Shown here: piece after piece, positions 25,864 to 33,717 of the stretch
Numbering within the stretch: position 1 is the first letter of the stretch
How the letters are laid out: each line of letters starts with the position of its first letter
NCBI GenBank assembly: GCA_021736945.1
Contig: JAIPEX010000011.1
Coordinates: 1 to 39,388 of the forward strand
Direction: 5' to 3'
DNA length: 39,388 nt
Source of the DNA: Halanaerobiales bacterium
GTDB taxonomy: Bacteria > Bacillota > Halanaerobiia > Halanaerobiales > M55B127
Program-made: the position numbers and the translations under genes
The notes under the pieces: model-generated
What the model was told of the DNA's origin: nothing
The model's input: the letters and a program-made list of their open reading frames with translations, nothing else
The model's database searches: none

Positions 25864-27288
25864 ATGACTAAGAAATTAGAAGAATTATTCAAAGAAGATT
25901 TAAATGTAATTAATATTGGTCTAGAATCTTTTGCCGAAAACTTAAAAGATGAAGGATATAATGCAGTTCAGGTTGACTGGAAACCACCCGCAGGTGGAGA
26001 TAAAGAAATGGCTGGACTATTAGATGATATTGAAAAATTAAGTGAAAAGATTAAAGCTGCAAACGAAAAAGCAGTAGAAAAAATGCAAAAAAGTGAACCA
26101 GTTGTTGTTGATGTTCAAACTGCAAAAGATGCCCTACCAGATTTCGAAGGTAAAATGATTTTACATGCAGCTCCTCCCGAAAAATGGGAAGATATGTCAG
26201 GACCTATGCAAGGTGCTGCTATCGGAGCCTGTATTTATGAAGGTTGGGCTGATGATGAAGAATCCGCAAGAGAACTATTAGATGCTGGTGAAGTTACTTT
26301 TGATGCTGCTCATCACCATAATGCTGTTGGTCCGATGACAGGTATCGTATCACCTTCAATGCCTGTTTGGGTAGTTGAAAACAAAACTTATGGTAATAAG
26401 GCATTTACTACCTTGAATGAAGGTTTAGGTAAAGTTCTTAGATTTGGAGCTAATGGTCCTGAAGTTATTGAAAAGCTAAAATGGATGGAAAATACATTAG
26501 GTCCAGCTCTTGGAGAAGCTTTAAGAAAAACCGAAGAAGGTATAAATCTTAAAAATATAACATCACAGGCTTTACACATGGGAGACGAAGTTCATAATCG
26601 TAACAAAGCTGCTACTTCCCTATTCATTAGAGAAATTACACCATTCTTATTAGAAACCGATTATTCGAATGATGTAATTAAAGACATTATTGAATTTATG
26701 GGAGGTAACGAACACTTCTATCTAAATCTTTCCATGCCTGCTTCCAAAGCAACAATGGATGCAGCTCACGGAATTGAATATAGTACTGTTCTTACCGCTA
26801 TGGCAAGAAATGGTGTACGTTTTGGAATTAGAGTTAGTGGCTTAGGAGACGAATGGTTTGTAGGACAAGCTCAAAAAGTTGACGGATTATACTTCCCAGG
26901 ATATACTGAAGAAGACGCATGTCGTGATTTAGGAGATAGTACAATTTCTGAAACTGCCGCAGTTGGTGGATTTGCAATGGCTGCAGCTCCTGCAATTGTT
27001 GGTTTCGTAGGAGGTACTGTTTCTGATTCAATAAGATTTACAAGAGATATGTATGAAATTACAGTTGATGAAAATGATAACTTCACAATTCCACCTCTAA
27101 ACTTTAGAGGAACTCCTACTGGTATTGATCTACTTAAAATTATTGAAACTGGTATTTTACCAGCAATCAATACTGGTATTGCTCATAAAGAGCCTGGAAT
27201 TGGTCAAATTGGTGCAGGATTAGTAGATCCTCCCGAAGAATGCTTTAGATCAGCAATTAGGGCTTTTGCCCAAAAATACATTAAATAA
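25864..27288 (+). CDS. allG: AllG-type (DUF1116) subunit of an oxamate/ureido carbamoyltransferase
   Basis: DUF1116 protein YlbE is E. coli AllG, working with AllF and AllH. The 474-residue protein includes VQVDWKPPAGGD near residues 36-47, and the DUF1116-type HHHNAVGPMTGIVSPSMPVW, MGDEVHNRNKAATSLF and RNGVRFGIRVSGLGDEWF. No known catalytic triad can be assigned; the His-rich and Asp/Glu-rich segments may form the active site. It starts at ATG behind GGGGGAGAG, 14 bases after allF, and the cyclase gene follows 14 bases later. The tight allF-allG-cyclase spacing suggests sequential steps. Confidence 0.87.
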   Translation: MTKKLEELFKEDLNVINIGLESFAENLKDEGYNAVQVDWKPPAGGDKEMAGLLDDIEKLSEKIKAANEKAVEKMQKSEPVVVDVQTAKDALPDFEGKMILHAAPPEKWEDMSGPMQGAAIGACIYEGWADDEESARELLDAGEVTFDAAHHHNAVGPMTGIVSPSMPVWVVENKTYGNKAFTTLNEGLGKVLRFGANGPEVIEKLKWMENTLGPALGEALRKTEEGINLKNITSQALHMGDEVHNRNKAATSLFIREITPFLLETDYSNDVIKDIIEFMGGNEHFYLNLSMPASKATMDAAHGIEYSTVLTAMARNGVRFGIRVSGLGDEWFVGQAQKVDGLYFPGYTEEDACRDLGDSTISETAAVGGFAMAAAPAIVGFVGGTVSDSIRFTRDMYEITVDENDNFTIPPLNFRGTPTGIDLLKIIETGILPAINTGIAHKEPGIGQIGAGLVDPPEECFRSAIRAFAQKYIK

Positions 27289-27302
27289 AAGGAGAGATAT
27301 AA

Positions 27303-28055
27303 ATGGAAATATATGACTTAACTCAAAAAATAGGTGTTTCTACACCACCCTGGCCTACTTACGAACCTCTAGAAATGAAATACTTTAAGCGTCTTTCAAC
27401 TGAGAGAGTGAATGGACAGATTATTAAAACTAGTAATCACATTGGTACTCACTTAGATGGTGAAAGACACTTCTGGACAGCTGGTAGAGACATGGCAAGT
27501 GTACCACTAGATGATTTATTTGGAGACGGTGTTATCGTTGACCTTAGTGATGCAGTTGGTGACTATGATATCTATACATCAGAAATGATCGAAGAAAGAG
27601 TAGATGTAAAAGAAGGCGATATCTTAATTATCAATACTGGCTACCATAAGTATGGTTGGGATCAACCAGAAGCAGATGAAGAAAGATATTTCATGAAACA
27701 TCCTGGACCAAATATGGAATTTGCTTTCTGGGCAATGGAGAAAAAGCTTAAGTGGATCGGTGTTGACTGTGGTTCTGCAGATCACCCAATGAACACAGTT
27801 TGTAAAAAATTAAGACCAGATCTAGCTAAAGAAGCAGAAGAACACTTAGGCAAACCATTAGATGAAATATTCTCTCATGAAGAAAGTAGACAACTTATGC
27901 ATACTAAGCTATTCCCTGAAGGAATTATTCATGCTGAAAACATTGGTGGAGAAATTGATAAACTTCTCAACCAAAGAGTAAAAATTGGATTCTTCCCTTG
28001 GAAAGGTGTAGACTTAGAATCAAGTATAGGTCGTTGTGTAGCATTTAAAGAATAA
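27303..28055 (+). CDS. cyclase-family metal-dependent hydrolase, candidate cyclic-ureide ring opener
   Basis: The cyclase family includes kynurenine formamidase and isatin hydrolase, which open amide or cyclic-amide bonds with Zn or Mn. The 250-residue protein has the full metal-binding motif HxGTHxDxxxH as HIGTHLDGERH, with His46, His50, Asp52 and His56. The conserved C-terminal Glu lies in IIHAENIGG (Glu212). It follows allG by 14 bases and ends at a terminator. Because isatin hydrolase opens a cyclic imide-like ring, this enzyme is a good candidate to hydrolyse barbiturate or another cyclic ureide to the ureido acid used by AllFGH. The family is sure; the substrate is inference. Confidence 0.87.
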   Translation: MEIYDLTQKIGVSTPPWPTYEPLEMKYFKRLSTERVNGQIIKTSNHIGTHLDGERHFWTAGRDMASVPLDDLFGDGVIVDLSDAVGDYDIYTSEMIEERVDVKEGDILIINTGYHKYGWDQPEADEERYFMKHPGPNMEFAFWAMEKKLKWIGVDCGSADHPMNTVCKKLRPDLAKEAEEHLGKPLDEIFSHEESRQLMHTKLFPEGIIHAENIGGEIDKLLNQRVKIGFFPWKGVDLESSIGRCVAFKE

Positions 28056-28067
28056 ATATAATAATAC

Positions 28068-28100
28068 GGAATCCTGCGCGTTCGCGGGATTCCTTTCTTT
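28068..28100 (+). terminator. intrinsic terminator after the cyclase gene
   Basis: An 11-pair stem (28068-28078 with 28083-28093, one G-U pair) with a four-base CGTT loop and a following TTTCTTT tail. It separates allFG-cyclase from the carbamate kinase gene. Confidence 0.85.
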
Positions 28101-28137
28101 ACTTTTAAAATTATCTATAAATAATGGAGGTTTTTAA

Positions 28138-29070
28138 ATGAAATTAACAATCGCATTAGGTGGTAATGCAATATTACAACCAGGACAAGATGGAACTGCT
28201 GATGAACAATTCCATAATGTTCTATCTACTGCTGAACAGATCGGTCAGTTAGTTAAAGATGGACATGAAGTGGTAATTACTCATGGTAATGGTCCACAAG
28301 TTGGTAATATTTTAATACAACAAGATAAAGCTAGAGATTCTGTACCAGCTATGCCTCTTGATGTTTGTGGCTCACAAACTCAAGGTTTTATAGGATATAT
28401 GTTACAGAATAGTTTATATAATGTATTTGCTGAATTAGGTTTAGATAGAAATGTAGCTACAGTAGTAACACAAGTGTTAGTAGATAAAGAAGATAGCGCT
28501 TTTGATAACCCAACTAAACCTGTAGGTCCATTTTATGATAAAGCACATGCAGAAAAAATGATGGAAGAAAAGAATGAAAATTGGATTGAAGATAGTGGTC
28601 GTGGATGGAGAAAAGTTGTACCTTCTCCAATTCCAGAAAGTATTATAGAATCACCAATTATTAATGATCTAGTAAGAAATGGAGAAATTGTAATTGCATC
28701 CGGTGGTGGAGGAATCCCCGTTGTTAAAGAAGAAAATAAGATTCATGGAGTAGAAGCAGTTATTGATAAAGATAGAGCTGGCTGTCTTCTAGCTGAAGAA
28801 ATTGAATCTGACATTTTCTTAGTATTAACTGATGTTTCCAATGCATATATTAACTATGGTCAAGAAGATGAAGAAGCTATTGGTGAAATTAGTATTGAAG
28901 ATATGCAAGAGCATATTGAAAAAGGTCATTTTGGTGAAGGCAGTATGAAGCCAAAAGTACAAGCTGCTGTTGATTTTGTAAGAAATGGTGGACAAAAAGC
29001 AATAATAACTTCAATTGAAAAAGTTAGTGAAGCTGTCCATGGTGAAGCAGGAACTAGAATTACAAAGTAG
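28138..29070 (+). CDS. arcC: carbamate kinase
   Basis: Carbamate kinase transfers phosphate from carbamoyl phosphate to ADP, giving ATP, and carbamate falls apart to ammonia and CO2. The 310-residue protein has ALGGNAIL (6-13), THGNGPQVGN (48-57), SGGGGIPVV and the C-terminal GEAGTRI segment. Its length and motifs match ArcC/YbcF. A terminator lies upstream and the ATG follows ATGGAGG. No arginine deiminase or ornithine carbamoyltransferase lies nearby, so the carbamoyl phosphate must come from another donor. In this cluster AllFGH is the obvious source. The Mo hydroxylase genes follow 35 bases later. Confidence 0.96.
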   Translation: MKLTIALGGNAILQPGQDGTADEQFHNVLSTAEQIGQLVKDGHEVVITHGNGPQVGNILIQQDKARDSVPAMPLDVCGSQTQGFIGYMLQNSLYNVFAELGLDRNVATVVTQVLVDKEDSAFDNPTKPVGPFYDKAHAEKMMEEKNENWIEDSGRGWRKVVPSPIPESIIESPIINDLVRNGEIVIASGGGGIPVVKEENKIHGVEAVIDKDRAGCLLAEEIESDIFLVLTDVSNAYINYGQEDEEAIGEISIEDMQEHIEKGHFGEGSMKPKVQAAVDFVRNGGQKAIITSIEKVSEAVHGEAGTRITK

Positions 29071-29105
29071 AGTTTTTAAGATATTGATGGAGGTGAAATA
29101 TATTA

Positions 29106-29960
29106 ATGATTAATGAATTTGAATATTTTAAGCCTGAAAGTTTAGAAGAAATATTTGACATATTAGAAAATAATGAAGGCGAAACAGCGTTATTGGCAGG
29201 TGGAACCGACTTATTTGTAAACATGAAACACAGAGTAAAAAAACCTGATAATATTATTGATGTAAAAGGTATTGAAGACTTTTCAAAGATAGAAGAAAGA
29301 GAAGAAGGCTTATTTATAGGTGGAACTGTAACTTGCAACCAAATAATCGAAAGTGAACTGGTGAATCAAGACTATGAAATACTTGCTGAAGCATCATTAG
29401 AAGTTGCAGCTCACCAGGTTCGTAATAGAGCAACTGTTGTTGGAAATTTATGTACTACTTCACCTGGAGCTGATATGTTTCCAGGACTGTTAGTCTTAAA
29501 TACAAAAGTATTAATTGAAAGTAAAAATGGTAATAGAGAAGTTCCTTTAAATGAATTTGCTACTGGTGTCAAAAGTAATGTTTTAAAAGACAATGAGGTT
29601 GTTAGAGGCGTTTTAGTCAAAAAACATGCTGATGATGGCAGAGGTGCTTATATAAAGAAAAGAAGAACAAGAGGTGCTGATCTTAGTGCAATAGGTGTAG
29701 CAGGATATTTATCTGAGGAAGAAGAATATCTAGCATTTGGCCTCGGTGCTGTTGCCCCCACTCCAGTATTTGTAGATGTAAGTGACATTTTCTTTGGAGA
29801 GGGAACATATGAAGAAAAATTAGAAAAAATTCAAGATAAAATTCTTGAGAATATTAATCCAATTGATGATGTTCGCAGCACTAAAAAATATAGAAAGAAA
29901 ATGGCTCAAGTTTATACTAGAAGAATTCTTTCCAGACTATGGAAAGCAGGTGATAAGTAA
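29106..29960 (+). CDS. FAD-binding subunit of a molybdenum hydroxylase (XDH family)
   Basis: This middle-chain subunit carries FAD, through which electrons leave the enzyme. The 284-residue protein has the FAD-binding AGGTDL at residues 31-36, followed by MKHRVKKPDNIIDVKGI. VRNRATVVGNLCTTSPGAD is the equivalent of the GGN-iron-sulfur/FAD loop. A CO-dehydrogenase flavoprotein-type C-terminal domain runs from about residue 180. ATG 29106 has GGAGGTG upstream. The stop overlaps the Fe-S subunit start as TAATG. The three genes to 32763 form one enzyme of the xanthine dehydrogenase family. In E. coli nomenclature this is the XdhB role. Confidence 0.93.
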   Translation: MINEFEYFKPESLEEIFDILENNEGETALLAGGTDLFVNMKHRVKKPDNIIDVKGIEDFSKIEEREEGLFIGGTVTCNQIIESELVNQDYEILAEASLEVAAHQVRNRATVVGNLCTTSPGADMFPGLLVLNTKVLIESKNGNREVPLNEFATGVKSNVLKDNEVVRGVLVKKHADDGRGAYIKKRRTRGADLSAIGVAGYLSEEEEYLAFGLGAVAPTPVFVDVSDIFFGEGTYEEKLEKIQDKILENINPIDDVRSTKKYRKKMAQVYTRRILSRLWKAGDK

Positions 29961-30433
29961 TGAGAACTATTGAATTAACAGTAAATGGTAGAGTTCATAG
30001 ATTAGATGTTAAAGAAAATGACATTCTTCTTGACGTACTAAGAAAAAAATTAAATTTAACTGGTGCAAAAGAAGGTTGCGGTGAAGGTGAATGTGGTGCT
30101 TGTACCGTCATTATGGATGGTGAAGCAGTCACAAGTTGCTTAGTTTTAGCCGTTGAAGCTGATGGAACAGAAATAGAAACTATCGAAGGACAGTCAATAG
30201 GTGAAGAGATTAGTGATATCCAGGAAGCGTTTATAGAAGAAAATGCTATCCAGTGTGGTTTTTGTACTCCTGGAATGGTTATGACTACAAAGGCTTTATT
30301 GGATGAGAATCCTAATCCTTCTGATGAAGATATTGATATTGCTTTATCTGGTAATATCTGTCGCTGTACAGGATATTATTCAATTAGAGATGCGGTAAAA
30401 CGTGCAGCTGAGAAGAAGGGAGGTAACAAATAG
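29960..30433 (+). CDS. [2Fe-2S] subunit of a molybdenum hydroxylase (XDH family)
   Basis: The subunit passes electrons from molybdenum to FAD through two iron-sulfur clusters. The 157-residue protein has Cys40, Cys45, Cys48 and Cys60 for the plant-ferredoxin-type cluster (GCGEGECGAC). Cys99, Cys102, Cys134 and Cys136 serve the second (QCGFCTPGM, NICRCTGYY). All eight ligands are present and the length is typical. It overlaps the upstream and downstream genes by one base each, so the complex is made in fixed proportion. This is the XdhC role in E. coli terms. Confidence 0.96.
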   Translation: MRTIELTVNGRVHRLDVKENDILLDVLRKKLNLTGAKEGCGEGECGACTVIMDGEAVTSCLVLAVEADGTEIETIEGQSIGEEISDIQEAFIEENAIQCGFCTPGMVMTTKALLDENPNPSDEDIDIALSGNICRCTGYYSIRDAVKRAAEKKGGNK

Positions 30434-32763
30434 TGACTGAAGAAATGATTGGAAAAAGTGTAAAGAGAGTTAAGGCTTTAGAAAAAGTAACTGGTAATGC
30501 TACTTTTGTGCATGATATGGAAGTCCAAGGAATGCTTCATGCTAAAATGAAGTTAAGTCCACATGCACATGCTAAAATCGTTGATATAGATACTTCAAAG
30601 GCAGAAAGATTACCTGGTGTTTGGTCAGTATTAACTGGAAAGGATCTTCCTTATAAAGTAGGTCTTTATTTAGTTGATAAAGATATTTTGGCCGTTGATA
30701 AAGTTAGATACCAGGGTGAACCAGTTGCTGCAGTTGCTGCAGAAACTGAAGAAATAGCTTCTAAAGCTATTGAACTTATTGAAGTTGAATATGAAGAATT
30801 AGAATATGTATTAGATGTTAAAGAAGCAGCTAAAGAAGATGCTCCTTTAGTTCATGAGAATATGGGTGAATTAGAAAGTGCACCTGTTTTCTTCCCAAAA
30901 GAAGGGACTAATATTGCTCATCATACTAAAATAAGAAAAGGTGATATTGGCCAAGGTTTTAAAGAAGCAGACTACATTATAGAAAATGAATTTGAATTAC
31001 CAATGGTTGACCATACTGCTATGGAGACACATACTTCAATTGCACAATGGTTACCTGGTAAAAAAGTAAAAATATGGTCTAGTGCTCAATCTCCTTTTGC
31101 TGTAAGAAATCTTTTAGCAAATGGATTGAGATTAAACCATCAAGATATAGAAGTTAATGTACCTTATGTTGGTGGTGGTTTCGGTGGTAAAGCTGGAATT
31201 CACTTCGAACCACTAGTTACTTGTCTTTCTAGAGCTTCTGAAGGAAGACCTGTAAAAATTGTAATGTCTAGAATGGAAGAATTTAATTCTGTTCCTGTTA
31301 GACAGGGTCTTTATTCTAAATTGAAAACTGGTGTAACAAAAGATGGAGATATTGTTGCACAAGAAACAGAATTTCTCTGGGACAGTGGTGCTAATGCAGA
31401 CTATGGAGTAAATGTTACAAGAGCTGCTGCAACAGCTGGTGCTGGTCCATATGAGATAGATAATGTTAAATTAGATTCTAAAACTGTTTATACAAATAAA
31501 ATATTCGGAACTGCTTATCGTGGTTTTGGACACTTAGAAATTTTATGGGCAGTTGAAAGACAAATGGACTTAGTTGCAGATGAAATTGGAATGAGTCCTT
31601 ATGAATTTAGAATGAAAAATGCTCTTAGAAGAGGATCTGAAACAATTACCGGTGAACACATTGGTGAATCACATGGTAAAATTACAGAATGTTTAGAAGC
31701 AGTCGCAGATGAAATTGATTATGATCATAGAAGTTCAGATGATCTAGGAGAAAATGAAAAACGTGGAAAAGGTATTGCTTTACTACACAAAGCACCTGCA
31801 ATGCCTACAAATACTGGTACTGCTGCCTTTCTTAAATTTAACGAAAATGGTACAGTAGACCTAACTTTATCCTTGGTTGACTATGGCCAAGGTACTTATA
31901 CTGCTTTAGCTCAAATAGTTGCTGATCAATTAGATATGCCACTAGATAAAATAAATGTAGTTTGGGAACAAAATACACAAATGCAGCCTTATGATTGGCA
32001 GACAGTAGCTTCTAAAGGTTTATTCATGTCTGGTAATGCTACAATAAAGGCATGTCAAGATATGAAACAACAAATGAAAGAAGTTGCTGCACAGCCATTA
32101 AGAGCTTCAGTAGAAGATTTAATTATTGAAGACGAGAAAGTAAAAATAAGACATCATAAAGATCAATATATTACCTTTGAAGAATTAGCAATGGGTTACA
32201 CCTATCCAAATGGTAATGGTATAGGTGGTCCACTAGTAGCAAGAGGTAACTATATTGCACAGGGCTTAAGTAACATTGATCCAGAAACAGGCCAGGGACA
32301 TCCTGCTCTTGACTGGACCTATGGTGCCCATGGTGTTGAAGTAGTGGTAAATGAAGAAACAGGTGAATTTAGAGTAGAAAAAATTGCTTCTGCCTTTGAT
32401 CTTGGTAAAGTTATTAATGAGAAAAATGTTATAGGTCAAATTCAAGGTGGAGTAATTCAAGGTTATGGTTCAGCTGTTATGGAACATTATCAGTTTAGTG
32501 ATGAAGGTAGGTTATTGACAAATACATTTACAGATTATAAAGTACCTACTATTGCTGATATTCCAGAACTAAAACCAATAATTATTGAAAACGCACAAGA
32601 AGATGGACCATATGGTGCTCGTGGAGTAGCAGAACATCCTATGATTTCTGTACCTCCTGCAGTAGCTAATGCGGTTCAAGACGCAATAGGAGTTAAGTTA
32701 AAAGAAATGCCAGTAATTCCAGAAAAGATCTTTGAATTATTAGAAGAAAATAGAGACAACTAA
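30433..32763 (+). CDS. molybdenum-binding catalytic subunit of a hydroxylase (XDH family)
   Basis: The large subunit hydroxylates its substrate at molybdenum with water as the oxygen source, which suits anaerobic catabolism. The 776-residue protein begins at GTG, overlapping the Fe-S gene. Motifs are GGGFGGKAG (247-255), TAYRGFGHLE with Arg363, and YGARGVAEHP with Glu734, the conserved catalytic base. The RGFG arginine is found in purine-type enzymes (AFRGFG). The flanking residues differ from canonical xanthine dehydrogenase, so the substrate is not assured: xanthine, uracil, thymine or nicotinate are all conceivable. No XdhC-like molybdenum cofactor insertion gene is in the window. A clear terminator follows at 32785. 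Confidence 0.92.
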   Translation: MTEEMIGKSVKRVKALEKVTGNATFVHDMEVQGMLHAKMKLSPHAHAKIVDIDTSKAERLPGVWSVLTGKDLPYKVGLYLVDKDILAVDKVRYQGEPVAAVAAETEEIASKAIELIEVEYEELEYVLDVKEAAKEDAPLVHENMGELESAPVFFPKEGTNIAHHTKIRKGDIGQGFKEADYIIENEFELPMVDHTAMETHTSIAQWLPGKKVKIWSSAQSPFAVRNLLANGLRLNHQDIEVNVPYVGGGFGGKAGIHFEPLVTCLSRASEGRPVKIVMSRMEEFNSVPVRQGLYSKLKTGVTKDGDIVAQETEFLWDSGANADYGVNVTRAAATAGAGPYEIDNVKLDSKTVYTNKIFGTAYRGFGHLEILWAVERQMDLVADEIGMSPYEFRMKNALRRGSETITGEHIGESHGKITECLEAVADEIDYDHRSSDDLGENEKRGKGIALLHKAPAMPTNTGTAAFLKFNENGTVDLTLSLVDYGQGTYTALAQIVADQLDMPLDKINVVWEQNTQMQPYDWQTVASKGLFMSGNATIKACQDMKQQMKEVAAQPLRASVEDLIIEDEKVKIRHHKDQYITFEELAMGYTYPNGNGIGGPLVARGNYIAQGLSNIDPETGQGHPALDWTYGAHGVEVVVNEETGEFRVEKIASAFDLGKVINEKNVIGQIQGGVIQGYGSAVMEHYQFSDEGRLLTNTFTDYKVPTIADIPELKPIIIENAQEDGPYGARGVAEHPMISVPPAVANAVQDAIGVKLKEMPVIPEKIFELLEENRDN

Positions 32764-32784
32764 ACAAAACAGCATACAATAAAC

Positions 32785-32819
32785 AAAACCGCTGTCTATA
32801 AAATGACAGCGGTTTTTTT
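32785..32819 (+). terminator. intrinsic terminator closing the accessory block
   Basis: A perfect 12-pair stem (32785-32796 with 32805-32816) with an 8-base loop and a run of T to 32819. It marks the right edge of the catabolic block. Confidence 0.9.
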
Positions 32820-32829
32820 AATGAATAAC

Positions 32830-32858
32830 TTGAAATTTAACTTAAATTCATTTATAGT
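32830..32858 (+). promoter_or_regulatory. sigma-A promoter for the Asp23-like/fabG/acpP unit
   Basis: TTGAAA (32830-32835), a 17-base spacer and TATAGT (32853-32858); each hexamer has 5 of 6 matches. The start would be near 32865, 28 bases before the TTG start of the P-loop gene. Confidence 0.7.
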
Positions 32859-32867
32859 AAATTTAAG
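32841..32867 (+). promoter_or_regulatory. operator-like inverted repeat over the promoter
   Basis: CTTAAATT (32841-32848) and its exact reverse complement AATTTAAG (32860-32867) flank an 11-base gap that contains the -10. A third related copy, AAATTTAA, lies at 32833-32840. The placement suits repression by a dimeric regulator of fatty-acid genes, but AT richness makes chance possible. Confidence 0.45.
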
Positions 32868-32892
32868 AATATTTTTTTAAGGGGTGTAAAAT

Positions 32893-33702
32893 TTGTATGT
32901 ATATGCATTAGTAGGCGTCAGCGGCTCCGGAAAGAGTCATAGAGCAGCATTTGTTGCGGACAAGTATGATATACCATTAATATTAGATGACGGCCTGCTA
33001 ATATATAAAGGACGCGTTTTAGCAGGAAAATCAGCTAAACGAGATGATAAAAAAATACAAGCTATTAGAACAGCAATATTATTAGAAGAAAAACATCTTA
33101 ATGAAATTAAAGATGCCCTAAATAGAGTTAATGAAGATAAAATATTAGTGTTAGGTACCTCGATGCGAATGATTGAAAGAATAGTTGATAATTTAGAGTT
33201 GGGTGGAATTGATAAAACTATAAAAATTGACGATATTGCTAATCCTGATGAAATAAAAAAAGCAATTAGTACACGTAAAAACGAAGGTAAGCATGTGATT
33301 CCAGTTCCTAAAATTGAAGTAAAATCAAGATTTCCAGGCTATTTTTTACATTCTCTTGAACTATTTTTTGGTAAAGGAAAAGGCTCTATTAAAAGAGAGA
33401 AGACTATTGTGAGACCAAAATTTTCATATTTTGGTAATCTCGTGATTTATAATAATGTAATACGAGATATTATTTCATATGAGCTTTCCAAAGAGAAAGA
33501 TATATATGAAGTTCTTTCTATATATATTGAAAAAAATGATAATGAAATTTGTGTTAGAATAGAAATTATATTAAAATATGGTATAGAGATAGACGATTAC
33601 ATCAGTTCAGTTCAAAAAAGACTTAATACTTCTATAGAAGTGTTTACAGGGCTCTATTTGGATAATTTAAACTTTTACATAGAATCATTGCATGTTAAAT
33701 AA
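32893..33702 (+). CDS. P-loop NTPase fused to an Asp23-like C-terminal domain
   Basis: I do not know a named function. The 269-residue protein begins with a P-loop, GVSGSGKS, at residues 8-15, followed by an Asp-rich stretch (LILDDGLLIYKGR). It thus looks like a small nucleotide-binding domain of about 150 residues. The C-terminal part from about residue 185 resembles the Asp23/Gls24 family: a short strand and helix, then EICVRIEIILKYGIEIDDYI and VFTGLYLDNLNFYIE, the usual pattern of a beta-alpha-beta domain. It starts at TTG 32893 behind AAGGGG. It precedes fabG by 15 bases under a shared promoter. Asp23 proteins act in envelope stress, and some DAK/Asp23-linked systems relate to fatty acids, so a lipid role is a reasonable guess. 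Confidence 0.75.
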   Translation: MYVYALVGVSGSGKSHRAAFVADKYDIPLILDDGLLIYKGRVLAGKSAKRDDKKIQAIRTAILLEEKHLNEIKDALNRVNEDKILVLGTSMRMIERIVDNLELGGIDKTIKIDDIANPDEIKKAISTRKNEGKHVIPVPKIEVKSRFPGYFLHSLELFFGKGKGSIKREKTIVRPKFSYFGNLVIYNNVIRDIISYELSKEKDIYEVLSIYIEKNDNEICVRIEIILKYGIEIDDYISSVQKRLNTSIEVFTGLYLDNLNFYIESLHVK

Positions 33703-33717
33703 TAAGGAGATGATACT

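Noticed and set aside
15573-32763. Complete allantoin/purine pathway as in E. coli
   Set aside because: No allantoinase, allantoate amidohydrolase or ureidoglycolate dehydrogenase lies here, although AllFGH and carbamate kinase alone would match. Not excluded if those genes lie elsewhere.
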